This document shows positions 36,201-47,165 of a DNA stretch of 64,000 nt, piece after piece; within the stretch, counting starts at the first letter, position 1; each line of letters begins with the position of its first letter. Location of the stretch: assembly GCA_037957365.1 (NCBI GenBank), contig JARHVA010001737.1, positions 2,794,501 to 2,858,500 on the forward strand, in the 5' to 3' direction. A model generated the notes under the pieces. That model did no database searches. It saw only the letters and a list, made by a program, of their open reading frames with translations, and was not told where the DNA came from. The DNA comes from Torreya grandis. Taxonomy: Eukaryota > Streptophyta > Pinopsida > Cupressales > Taxaceae. A program made the position numbers and the translations under genes.

Positions 36201-37540
36201 TCATCGACCACTTTGACTCTTTGCCTGAACTACATTGGTCTGAGGCCCTTCCAACAAGGGCTATGTAGGCAGCACTCAGATGACACAACGTCTTCTGGGG
36301 TTAGCTCAGCCACATCCGTTTGTTCGTCTACCTAATGGACAAACCATATTATCTTTAACCATAACATAACATGACCAAACCACCTATCGACCACTTTGAC
36401 TCTTCTCCTGAACTACATTGGTCTGAGGCCCTTCAAACAAGGGCTATGTAGGCAACACTCAGATGACATGACATCTTCTGGGGTTAGCTTGGCCACATCT
36501 GTTTGTTCATCTATTTGATGGACAAACCATTTAACCTTTAACCATGACCAAAACCAATCATCGACCACTTTGACTCTTCTCCTGAACTATATTTGTCTGA
36601 GGCCCTTCCAACAAGGGCTATGTAGGAATCACTCAAATGACATGACGTCTTCTAGTGTTAGCTCGACCACATCCATTTATTTGTCTATCTGATGGACAAA
36701 CCATATTACTTTTAACCATGACTTAACCTAGTCCAAACCAACCTATCAACCAGTCTGAACTACATTGGTCTGAGGCCCTTCCAACAAGGGCTATGTAGGC
36801 AGCACTCATATGACATGACATCTTCTGGGGTTAGCTCGGCCATATCCGTTTGTTCGTCTACCTGATGGACAAACCATATTACCTTTGACCATAACATAAC
36901 CTGACCAAACCAAACCTTTTTCAGACCACCAACATGACATAGTCCATTTCACTAGTTTCTGTGGACACCAATACACATGGAAACTATCGACCACACAATT
37001 TATGTTAAGCATAAACCATTACTTGCTGAAGCATAAATAATCTCAATTCATTTTTAGCATACACCATCACCAATATGGAAACTTGCTAGGGATGAAAGAC
37101 CACTCAACCAATGTTACAGAATACACCATTGCACAATATGGAAAAGGTTGTAACATCATCATACCTTCATAACATGACCAAAACCAATCATCAACCACTT
37201 TGACTCTTCCCCTTAACTACATTGGCCTGAGGCCCTCAACACAGGGGCTATATAGGCAGCACTCAGATAACATGACGTCTTCTGGGGTTAGTTCGGCCAC
37301 ATCCGTTTGTCTGTCTATCTGATGGACAAACCATATTACCTTTAACCATGACTTAACCTTGTCCAACCCATCCATAACCGACCCTCTTCCTCCCTTTTAG
37401 GGAGAACTACATTGGCCTGAGGCCCTTCCAACAAGGGTTATGTAGGCAGCACTCAGTTGACATGGGGTCTTCTGAGGTTAGCTCGGCCATTCCTTCATCT
37501 ATCCATCTAATGGACCAACTATCTATCTCGACTCAACTCG
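36190..37540 (+). repeat. ~180-bp tandem repeats in a ~1-kb higher-order arrangement
   Basis: Six units share GAACTACATTGGTCTGAGG, a short CCTTCCAACAAGGGC palindrome and TATGTAGGCAGCACTC. They start at about 36227, 36410, 36584, 36757, 37213 and 37404. The first four spacings are 173-183 bp; the 456-bp gap before the fifth holds a second copy of the block at 35880-36180, giving a period of about 1 kb. Tandem repeats upstream of the 3' LTR are known from Tat/Ogre-type elements and can seed satellite DNA. Confidence 0.9.
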
Positions 37541-38097
37541 ACCAATGACTATGGAGATCGCGACTATCTCCCCAGACCACGACCATTTTCGAGACAACTT
37601 TGCCTTAGTTGTTTTAATTATATGTAGGCTACTTCGTAAATAGATAGCCAAATTGTCCACAACCTGCATTACGACCCTCACAAGTACTGAATCGCGAGCA
37701 AGTTGATCCCCACTACTTGTGACATTTTCATGTTTTCCAGGAGCACCTCCTGAGCCTGAGATACTTGGAACATGATGACCATTGGAGCTACAGCTTGGAT
37801 CGAATAACTCAATCAGCTACGACTAAATGCTGGGGCCTGATTATTTTGATTTTGGCACTCCTCAACCTTGACTTACGATAATTTGACCTGACCATCTCAT
37901 GAAGTGGTATGCGTGCAATCTCAACTTTTGCAGCGTTCACACTCAAACTTCACCATATCCATCCACTATCTATCAAATTGACACCCGATATCAGGTGACC
38001 TTCCCTCGACTCCCGCTTTGAGGGGGAATACCTCATCTCATAATCGGGGCAACCAACTCCTATTTTTGTCTTGTAGTTCGTCAGAACAACCAACAAA
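37541..38097 (+). other. Tat-like element 3' end before the polypurine tract
   Basis: This is non-coding sequence between the tandem array and the 3' LTR. No domain is visible. Confidence 0.5.
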
Positions 38098-38112
38098 CCA
38101 AAAAGGGGCAAA
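38098..38112 (+). other. Tat-like element polypurine tract
   Basis: ACCAAAAAGGGGCAAA ends at the base before the TG of the 3' LTR, the usual plus-strand priming position. Confidence 0.8.
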
Positions 38113-39501
38113 TGTAGACACCAAAAGTGTGTCTACTCCTTGGTCGACTCTCCCCCTTGGTCCCCTTGGTCCACTTCTAACACATTCCTAACCCACACAC
38201 TTATTAATTTAAAATAATAACTTATTTTAGATTAATAACACCTCCCTTGACACCTCACCCTTGGATTCCTCACCCTTGGATACCCTCATTCATTACCCTG
38301 TGACCTATTCCAACCCTCCCACTAACCTCTCACGCCTATTAAACCCGCCTTCGACCGTTTTACCATGTCCACTGGACCCGACAAATGGAGGAACGGGCAA
38401 AAGGCTAAAAATAGCCTTTTTCCCATCTTTTAGCCGCCGACGTCGGTTACTAGTCGCCCGACCCTGGCGGAATCGCCAACGTTGGTCGCTTAAAACAACC
38501 TGAAGGTGAATTCTCTCCCCCCTAGGATGCTAAAATCATAGCACTGGATCAATCAATCACAGACCCGAATGCTAACTTTCTTGCTTTGAATCTGACCTCT
38601 CTCCCTCTCTCTCTCCCAGACGTGCACCAAGCATCACAGGCTACAGGGACTCTGCATTAGTCATTCTACCTCTGATTGAAACATTGCAGGAAGTCTTCTA
38701 CATCAGCAACAAGTCTTTTACACCTTGGTTCTTCATCTCACCTGAGCTAAGTATTTCTTTTGCCCTTGCATTTCAGTAGTTTAGAAAGCATTAGTAATTA
38801 GTTCTCTTTTTACTATTTCTAAGCACTGTAGACCAAACCCAACTATCAACCAGACCACACCTGACTCTCTTCTTGGAAAGGCTGAGAGGCCTTTCCCATA
38901 TCTTTCCCTCTTTTGACAACTTATCCTCTACTTTTGCCCCTCTTAAGATCGTATCTACTGTCTTACCACCCTACACAGACTCTCAGGCTACCACAGAGCA
39001 TTCCATCGACCAGAGACCTGTCCAGAACCCATCCAAGGCCATTGCCCTGACCGACATCGACCATTTCCCCTACTGACGTTGGCAGACTAACCGGCATCGG
39101 CAACCTTATACAATCGACGTCGGCAGACTAACCGACGTCGGTGACTGTGATAGGCAGACAGCAAAATATAGGTACGCATTGTCTTTATTTCTTTTGTTCA
39201 GTATTTTACCATTTCTCTTTCTAGCAACATTCTCTTTTACCAAAAGTGGACTGTCATCCCTCAAGGAAGTCCTTGCACTTCTGGGACCGAACTTTGCTTG
39301 GCAGTCCACCTTATATCCATCTAACAATCTCTTTGTTTAAGTCTTTCTCTCTACAGGTGTCGTCCTCCACAGCCAAAGAGGAGTCCCTACAATGTCTAGA
39401 TACGGTGCACAAACTTTATCCAGGTATCATCTAACCCCTGACCATTTTATCTTAGTTTCTTACTTCCTTTGAATGTGGAAAAGTGAAAATAATTAGAAAC
39501 A
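38113..39501 (+). repeat. Tat-like element 3' LTR
   Basis: This is the partner of 28812-30214. The inverted repeat with the TATA-like core is at 38395-38424, and the palindromic motif clusters are at about 38433-38485 and 39050-39145, where ACCGACGTCGGT is intact. Confidence 0.95.
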
Positions 39502-40097
39502 CAACACACATTTCATTCTTGTATCAGTTCATAGCTTCACTTCATGGGGTAATGATGGAGCTAAAGGACTATCTAACCTTTGTATTCTTAAGCCACCTAC
39601 TTAGAGGGATTGGACACATAGTCCAAACATTGATTAGCATACGCATGATCATATAGCTTCACTTATTGGGTGATGATGGAACCAAAGGGCTAGCCTTTGC
39701 ATTCTTGAGCCACTCTTAGGGATTGAGAACTTAGCTCCATTCATGATATTAATCTTAGTAAAACACATACCCAACATTACTTAGCATCATCTAGCATCAC
39801 AATAGGTTTTATATTGGTTCACATACCTGATGAGGTGTATTTGATTCTTTCTCTTCCTCTCTCTCACACCTAGCTTTGTACATTCTTATTTTAGATATAA
39901 CATATCTAATAAGAACTTATCTACTCCTAATTTTTTTATAGATTTACACTTCATGACGTGTTATCTCTACACACACCTAACATCACACAGCTTCATGAGT
40001 TTCACCCTTGCAGGTAAATTCAGGTACACTTTCTATTTTTCTTTTATCCTAGTATTTCACTTTGTTGCATCACTAGAATAAAGGGGGGGGGGGCAAA
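39502..40097 (+). other. Array internal B, 3' end after the nested insertion
   Basis: It resumes the alignment with internal A (about 22755-23338) after the CAACA duplication. It ends in a run of about eleven G and CAAA directly before LTR C; the corresponding tract before LTR B is AAAGAGAGAGTAAA. Confidence 0.85.
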
Positions 40098-41271
40098 TGT
40101 GGTCATATAAAAAGTGAAAATTGGTAACTTGAGTGTGGCTTACGATACCCAACCCATAGGTCCCTCTTGCTTGCTCTCATGACCCTTCTAGGTACCTTTT
40201 CACTAATTTCTAGATATCCATAGTCTTCTAAACAGTGATTCTACCTCCTCTAGGTAGCATTTCCCAGGTCAATCCTATCCCCTTGGGTCTCATACATTTA
40301 AGATAATAACACCCAACTTGGATTATAGCATCAAACCTTAGAATGTCTATTTTTTACGCTCTTGTCTAATTGCATTTTTTCCTCCAACGGTCACTTCCTT
40401 TTGGTTTCTATCCTTATTCTTGTCAGCCTAACATGAACACATTAGACCCACGACCAACAAATCTCTATATAATCCCATTCAAAGTTCATTTAGAAGGGGT
40501 TGGAAAATATCACAAAGCAAACAAGAATACAAGCAAGACTACTCAGGCATATTTCCCTATTCTCTACATACAACCACAAGCTTATTCAAAACCTTACACC
40601 AATCCCTAGACACCTTAAGCACACCTAGTTTTAGCATTTTGCATCTTCATACACACTATTACATAAATCACATCAAGTGGGAGAACTACATATGGCTTTC
40701 CCTCTTCAGAGTATTGGTATATAGGCAGTGTGCCCACACAAAGGGTGTGGATACATGTTTAGTGAATCTTACACACATTAACCCCCCTCTATCTCAAAGT
40801 TTGTCAAAGCATAATGAATTATAGGATTTGAATACTAAATTATATCTACAAAGAGTTTTGGAGACATCCAACATCCAAAATTTCACAGGTAGGCTCACAT
40901 AGAGACAACATACAAAACCCAAAAAGATCAAGCCTCCAGGATAATAGTGGTAGAAGAGGACTATAGCATCAGACCCAAGGCTGTCTTATTTTATTGCTCC
41001 TATCCTTTCATGAAATAAAGGCTAAATCCTTATTCATGACACTATCCTAGTCCTACATAGCAAATTCCAAACCCTGTCTCAATCATCTCAGTCTAGTTTA
41101 AGATAAGTCATATTTCTCTTTACTTATTACTATTTTTGGGAAGGTTTAAATTACAATCAAATTATACAAATCAAATGCTTAATTATTCCAATATTATTTA
41201 TTTATTTAATTAACTTAGACCCTTAACTAAATTAGGAATAACACTCCAATATTCCTAAAACTGTTAAATCA
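40098..41271 (+). repeat. Array LTR C
   Basis: It begins TGTGGTCATATAAAAAG and ends CTGTTAAATCA, followed by the TSD GATAG. Similarity to LTRs A and B stops exactly at this border. Confidence 0.93.
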
Positions 41272-41276
41272 GATAG

Positions 41277-44182
41277 TAATAATAATGTAAGATTGTCATT
41301 ATGATTGTAGGGTGTTTTCATCCGAGTAGGATGAATTATCATCCTTTTACTATAATACAAGTTGAAAATAGGGGAATTATGTGCTACAAAATTAGTTTGT
41401 TTTTCCCTATCAAATAATGGTAGATGAAGTTAAATGGTTATGATTGTGCAGACAAAAGGTAATTGAATACTATTTTTTGCAACATTAGGCTTTGGTAGTG
41501 ATGAGATCCATGTAATGCCATGTCAAAATGTGAATTTTAAGTCCATCTCAATAGTAACATTTTTTGTTTTGACATTGTGAATGATCATTGCATGAATGCA
41601 ATGTAAGAAGATAAGGTATGGATGACCCAACTTGCAGTGGTTACTTGCTTATACTTAGCTTCAAAAGTGGAAGAGACTGAGGTTCCTCTCATCCTCAACC
41701 TTTAGGTGAGTCTTATTTATCCTGATCACCAAGTTCATTTATTTTTTCATTAGTGTGTAGAGATGAAATATATAATGTTACATTCAAATGACAATGTTAT
41801 GGGTGTTTGGAAGTTACCCAAGTTGAGAAAGCTAAGTACACATTTGAATCTTGCACTATTCATAGATTGGAGATCCCTGTGCTTAACTCCCTCCAATGGT
41901 AGATGAATTTTGACACAACCCTTTCCTAGATTGTAATTTTCTATCAAATACTTGGATGTAGACTCCCCACAATGGGATTTTTAAAATGAAAATTGGCCAA
42001 TGGGAGCACATGAGGACCTTGGCAAGGAGAAGGAAAAAAGAGGCAATAAACTCAAATTTTTGCATAGAAAGTGTGAGGCAACATTTAGATTGGCTTGGAT
42101 AAATATAGTTATACTTCAATAGATATTATTGGTGTTGTCTGTAATCTTAACAAATGAACTTGGATAATCTTTAATAAATCAGACGTGTATATCGCATTGA
42201 TTGTTGGTAAGTGATCAAGTGAAGCATTTGATCTTGCAATTCTACCTATATAGTCTTATGTGTTTGTGTATAGTTGGAGCATATTTAGTTGAAAACATAT
42301 GTATGATATTAATATTGGGTTGGTCCAAAACTTAGCTCTTTGGGAAGTAATATTGATAGAAAATTTTGTTAAAATGATAAGTGATTCAGTCACAACCACA
42401 AGTTGCAGTTGTACCTGAGCAATAAACAAACATGGTTGGTTGAGATGGGTTGTTTAAAATACATTGGCATAATTTTTTCACTAATGAATCCACCTAAATA
42501 GTTTAATTGGCTAGAAAAATGTAAATACAATTGCTAAAATTAGATGAATTTTACTTGCTCCAGAGGGTATTTGTGTAGGTGGGTTATGTTATTTAGGCTA
42601 GAATAATTTTAAGCCATAAATGTTTGATGGTGACACCCTCGATGGGAAACAAACAGTCACGTCCACCACCATGAAATTCATTTTGTTGAACAAGCTAATT
42701 GGAAGATCCATAAAAGCCACTTCTTTGGGAGCATAAGAGTGATGAACCTGAATCCCCACCAACATAAATTTTTATAGAATTGCCCACTTGACCATGGGCA
42801 ACATGAAATTTTCAACAGTATCCATATCCATGTATTAATTGGCTCCAATAGATTTATTGGGAATTTTCCTTTACCAAAAAAGAAATTAGGGGACTCATCT
42901 TGTAAAAAGGATTTCATTCATATGCTCTAACAATTTAGGATCCTTCCAAATAGGGACAACACTATTAAAAAATCATCCTACTTCCATTCCTTAGGTCATA
43001 CCCTAATCCAACTCTGTATTCTTAATAATTTCCACATCTTCTTTAGATCTGAAACTAAAACCAACCCCTTTGAGAAGAGAGCAGATGTTTTAATTATTAG
43101 TTTTGAAGCTAACCATCACTATAAATTAGGAGTTTTTAAATTTACTTACACCTATTTTTAATATATTTGAAAATAAAATTATATGTAATATTGTCAAGTT
43201 TTTTTTATTTCCAACAATAATTAAAAAATAAGAATGAAGTTTACCAACATTACATATCCTACCTTCTTCATTCATCAATTTTTGTCCAATGTAGCGATAG
43301 ATGAAGTCCATGGCATAGAGAGAAGATTGACACTGTCCTCTTAGAATAAAACATGATATGCAATGTGAGAATTACAATATGTATGATATGATTGCAATTC
43401 CTAACCAACAAAAAAGGTCATTCAATGTTTATTATTCGTCCCTTTAGTGTTTATTAATGGTAATAATAAACACAAATATATTGAACTATTAGTCCCATTC
43501 TTTCCTTAAATGGGATTTTATTTTGTATTAATGAGATTTTATTTTGTGTTAATTAAATTTTATTTTATGTTAATGATAATTTATTTTCTATTATGTCCTC
43601 TGTGTATATGTTTTGATAATTGATTTATATATTTCCATAGCTTATGTAAAAAAATAAATGTCAAATGATAAAATAATGTGTGCCTTTGGTCTCAACCATT
43701 GATCAATTTCAAATCAACTATTGGTCCCTTTGGTCCCAACCATCAATCGCACAAAAAATATGAATAAAAAATGACATGTTCTAAAAACATTGTCATATGA
43801 CTTCCTAGAATGTCAATTTGCTTCCTAGACGACCTTTTCAAACTAAAAAATGTTAAACTATCTAAATCCAAATTTTCAGAGCATGAAGTGGTATTATATG
43901 GAAGATGTGGGACCCTAAATTTAGGGGTATCAACTACTAGTCCCCTTCCCATAATGGTGAGCATGAGAGTGTTTTTTAACTCAAAACATGTTGCAAAGTC
44001 TTTATCCCCAATGTGATGAGAAAGAGTCATCAAGGTCAAGGAGAGTGATATTAGAGATTGTGAAGGATCAAAGCCTACCAAGGTAAATATGAAGGATATT
44101 TGAGTAATTTAAAACTAGTCATTTCATTCAAGTTCAAATTAAAGAACATTATGTAGACCTTACACATAATTGATTTCAAAAA
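41277..44182. other. AT-rich flank of the array, no recognised gene
   Basis: I see no domain, LTR or RNA gene. Minus-strand frames at 41883-42119 and 42678-42917, and overlapping frames on both strands at 43743-44081, have no signature. The overlap of two long frames at 43.8 kb is unremarkable at this base composition. Confidence 0.5.
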
Positions 44183-44413
44183 TCTATCTTAGTTGAACAT
44201 TCTCACAATACTGGTCATCACATTTGCATGGATAATGTTAAATTAATCGCCAAAGAAGATCATTATTTGAGAAGAAGGGTTCATGAAGCGATGGAAATTG
44301 AAAATAATCCATTTAATTTGAATAGGGATGATGACTGTAAACTAAGTGATAGTTGGACTCTGATTATTCACCATATTAAAAATAAAAATAATCAAAATCA
44401 CTTTCCTCCTTAG
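44183..44413 (+). pseudogene. Penelope-like retroelement C-terminal (GIY-YIG tail) fragment
   Basis: The open frame reads SILVEHSHNTGHHICMDN, then KLIAKEDHYLRRRVHEAMEI and ENNPFNLNRDDDCKLSDSW. This matches the C-terminal part of GIY-YIG-bearing Penelope-like proteins: a ssvaeH...tgH.i..d..k.lake..y..R..reaieI...p.nlNrddg..ls..W arrangement. The catalytic GIY-YIG half and the reverse transcriptase are not visible upstream. I recognise the pattern from memory and did not run a search. Penelope-like elements (Dryads) are known from conifers and proposed to have come by ancient transfer from arthropods. Confidence 0.72.
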
Positions 44414-44997
44414 CCGGCCTGCTGGGTTTTTTCACTACTACCACTATTTATGGTCTTTTATGAGCTCCTTTTTATTCATATTTTCTCCTCCATCCTAATG
44501 ATGGGACTATATTAGGCTTGAAACATCGAGTTTTTAATCACTTCAATGTAGTTTTCTGATTTAATTCAATTTAAATCCAATTTACATAGCTAGAATATTT
44601 GTGTTTGGTGGATTGTGAAATTGAATAATCAATTCATGCAATACAAAGTTGGAATGTTGATCCAATTTGTTATATGTGATGAATAATGCCAAAAACTATG
44701 TAATGTCTAATCCAATAATACTCAAATCAAAATAAATGTTAAATGAGATGTAGTCAAGATGATTCACATATCACCAATGTTGGCTCAAATACAATGTAGA
44801 ACTATTACTTACAAATATAGAGCTGGGAATTCCAAATATTTCAAACCATAAAGTGAAAATAGAACCATACGACCTTATATGGCCTACCAATAAGAGGATG
44901 ATCCACAAGTCAAGAATAGAGTTGTTCTGCACAAATAAAATCATAAGCAGAATTAAGCCCTTTGCAAATATATAACATTGTAGAGAAGACCATAGAT
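44414..44997. other. AT-rich stretch next to the copia leader copy
   Basis: No domain is visible. Since the copia LTR and primer site at 45117-45596 point leftwards, this would be the internal region of that element, but it is too decayed to read. Confidence 0.4.
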
Positions 44998-45603
44998 TTT
45001 AAAATTTATAGAATTTTCAAATTTTGACATATATGTAGTGTTTGCATATGTTTTTAGGCAAATGATATAATTATTCAAACATGAGCAGAGTGGTTGAGTA
45101 ATGGCTTCTAGGAGTTGATCTTATACCATGTTAGAGAATCCAATGCTTCTCAAGCACCATGAGATCACTCTGGCACACCATTACCACAGAAGAATTAAGC
45201 TATAAAATCAATAAACATAATAATGAATTTAGTTTCATTTATTGACTCAATACATTTTTAAAACTCCCAAAAAATTCAATGGGAGTGTCCAAGGTTAAAT
45301 ATTTTAGAGAGGTTGTTTTACTCCAACCACTTGGTTTTTGCAAACAACTTATAAATTAAGAGAATCTACAAAATATGTGAACTCAACAATTTATAAGTGA
45401 ATAACTAGTTTTGACTCCAAAAACATAAAACCATTTATAATTTAAGCTCAACCTTTATTTATGGTGTGAATAAGGATAAAAATAGGCTAGTTTGGTAAAA
45501 CCCATAATTTGGCCTAGTGTGAACACACATAACTTCAACATAAATAACTATCATCATCCCTAGGAAGAGTATGTGTATAATGGGATCAAAGAGTCACTAT
45601 AGA
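44998..45603 (-). repeat. 606-bp direct duplication, copy 1 (copia LTR plus leader)
   Basis: It matches 46199-46804 over its whole length without length change; I counted four base differences, so identity is about 99%. It contains a probable copia LTR (45129-45596, TGTTAGAG to AGAGTCA) and a decayed primer binding site GATCTTATACCA (45117-45128; the intact form is GCTCTGATACCA), so the element points to the minus strand. No second LTR of the same element was found to the left. Confidence 0.93.
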
Positions 45604-45904
45604 CTACATAGGAATATATCATGATAAAATAACTGCTCTAGATTACAAATCAACCATAGTACATGGATGAATAGGTGTTATATGTCTTGGAGGTGCAACT
45701 ATATGAAACGGAGCTTTAACAGCTTCTACACTAGATGGATATATTATAGTCTCAAATATAGTCAAGAGCATATAGGATGATGATTAAAAACATGTATGGA
45801 TTCCATAATGATAAATGATTTGTCCCTTTTAGGGTGCCCTATCTAGTTTTACATGTGATCTCTGAGGTAAAATATGTCTCTAATAAAGTGTACCATGATT
45901 AGTT

Positions 45905-46009
45905 TGTACTTCACTATTATATACAAACTTTGCACAAATATGTAATGTGTAAGGTATCACTCTCATTTAAGTAAGCCAAGGGCCTCCAAATAATATATTA
46001 GATGATCTT
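45905..46009 (-). pseudogene. gypsy-E retropepsin C-terminal remnant
   Basis: The minus-strand frame reads SSNILFGGPWLT, a stop, then MRVIPYTLHICAKFVY, matching the end of Tat-type proteases (yN.LLGRpWl..m.avpSt.H.clKF.y). The start of the same domain is at 47389-47165; the LINE at 46045-47165 lies between them. Confidence 0.85.
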
Positions 46010-46044
46010 GAGGTAAATAACAACTAACTTATATACATAATATT

Positions 46045-47165
46045 GGTGTAATTTTGATTTAATACTTTTTAGGTGAAAAGATGATGACTAGGGTTGGTAC
46101 CTCATCTGCATAGCTTAGGGCTCGAGCTTCTAATGTTGACAACAAGTTTGGGGATGGAAAGAAGGAGTAGAAGGAGTCATCAGAGGCTCTACCCATTATT
46201 TAAAATTTATAGAATTTTCAAATTTTGACATATATGTAGTGTTTGTATATGTTTTTAGGCAAATGATATAATTATTCAAACATGAGCAGAGTGGTTGAGT
46301 AATGGCTTCTAGGAGTTGATCTTATACCATGTTAGAGAATCCAATGCTTCTCAAGCACCATGAGATCACTCTGGCACACCATTACCACAGAAGAATTAAG
46401 CTATAAAATCAATAAACATAATAATGAATTTAGTTTCATTTATTGACTCAATACATTTTTAAAACTCCCAAAAAATTCAATGGGAGTGTCCAGGGTTAAA
46501 TATTTTAGAGAGGTTGTTTTACTCCAACCACTTGGTTTTTGCAAACAACTTATAAATTAAGAGAATCTACAAAATATGTGAACTCAACAATTTATAAGTG
46601 AATAACTAGTTTTGACTCCAAAAACATAAAACCATTTATAATTTAAGCTCAACCTTTATTTATGGTGTGAATAAGGATAAAAATAGGCTAGTCTGGTAAA
46701 ACCCATAATGTGGCCTAGTGTGAACACACATAACTTCAACATAAATAACTATCATCATCCCTAGGAAGAGTATGTGTATAATGGGATCAAAGAGTCACTA
46801 TAGAAAAGAGGTGTTGGATGTAGGGATTTCAGAATCTCAAAATTTAGATAAATAGATGGTTATGGTTGATTCTGAACAAAGGCCTGTGGTTGGAGTTAAA
46901 AAAGAAGAAAGGAAAGAAAGGAAGGACAACTAATCTTTTGGATTATTTCCCTTTAAACCAAAGATTTATTAAAATTTTAAGGGGATAATCTAGTCATTGT
47001 TTTGTTTTGTTTGGTGGTCTAGTTTGTTGTTGGCTACATGGTGGTTTGGTAATTGGTTTAATTTTTTACCATGGTGGTTTTCACTTGGTCGCTCTTAAAA
47101 TTCCTCTTTTTAATTGATGGGCAAGGGTACCCATAAACCTAGTATCAATCTAAAAATATATAAAT
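46045..47165 (+). mobile_element. LINE remnant inserted in gypsy-E, carrying a 606-bp foreign segment
   Basis: The right end reads CTAGTATCAATCTAAAAATA, the same 3' tail as the LINE at 54205-56385. Imperfect 11-bp duplications TACATAATATT (46034-46044) and TACATGATATT (47166-47176) flank it, and the interrupted protease reads on across the two flanks. Inside are about 150 bp of 5' sequence (46045-46198), the 606-bp copia-derived copy (46199-46804) and about 360 bp of 3' sequence (46805-47165). No reverse transcriptase is present. The left border is less certain than the right. Confidence 0.75.
46199..46804 (-). repeat. 606-bp direct duplication, copy 2, inside the LINE
   Basis: It is a near-identical copy of 44998-45603, offset by exactly 1201 bp. 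It includes the copia LTR (46330-46797), the decayed primer binding site and leader, plus about seven bases beyond the LTR (CTATAGA). Those extra bases show that it is a copy of the locus, not an independent copia insertion. Confidence 0.93.

Larger units (their letters stand above)
28812..39501 (+). mobile_element. Ty3/gypsy Tat-like LTR retrotransposon, pol deleted, nested in the array
   Basis: The LTRs at 28812-30214 and 38113-39501 both begin TGTAGACACCAAAA and end AGAAACA. The 5-bp TSD CAACA is exact at 28807-28811 and 39502-39506. A purine tract (AAAAAGGGGCAAA) abuts the 3' LTR, and TTCTAGCACGCCCGGTGGGA follows the 5' LTR as the likely primer binding region. The gag frame is nearly open, then come two zinc-knuckle remnants and a short integrase N-terminal remnant. 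Protease, reverse transcriptase, RNase H and the integrase core are absent. The last 4 kb holds minisatellite and roughly 180-bp tandem repeats. The pre-insertion sequence can be seen in internal A near 22715-22760. Confidence 0.95.
17274..41271 (+). mobile_element. Three-LTR tandem array of a gag-only LTR element
   Basis: The layout is LTR A (17274-18465), internal A (18466-23338), LTR B (23339-24532), internal B (24533-40097) and LTR C (40098-41271). The outer flanks carry an exact 5-bp TSD, GATAG at 17269-17273 and 41272-41276; the LTR B borders have none. Removing the nested Tat-like element and its TSD from internal B leaves about 4870 bp, almost the same as internal A (4873 bp). Polypurine tracts precede LTRs B and C but not A. 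The internal regions hold only a gag-type zinc knuckle and no protease, reverse transcriptase or integrase, so this is a non-autonomous LARD or TR-GAG-like element. Unequal LTR recombination is the simplest origin. Confidence 0.92.

Noticed and set aside
36190..37540. CRISPR-like array
   Set aside because: Units of about 180 bp with no short-repeat/unique-spacer pattern, located in the 3' region of a plant retrotransposon.
28812..41271. Possible endogenous pararetrovirus
   Set aside because: Paired LTRs, 5-bp TSDs and polypurine tracts define LTR retrotransposons; no movement protein or viral coat signature was seen.
42678..42917. Minus-strand frame with a possible exon or LINE ORF1 look
   Set aside because: A neighbouring frame gives peptides of more natural composition, but neither matches a domain I can name.
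43743..44081. Long overlapping frames on both strands (112 and 68 codons)
   Set aside because: No domain on either strand; overlap on both strands is expected by chance in stop-poor stretches and no splice or promoter context supports a gene.
45129..46797. The two copia LTRs seen as the 5' and 3' LTR of one element
   Set aside because: Both copies carry the primer binding site and leader on the same side and share bases beyond the LTR, so they are a duplication of one 5' end.
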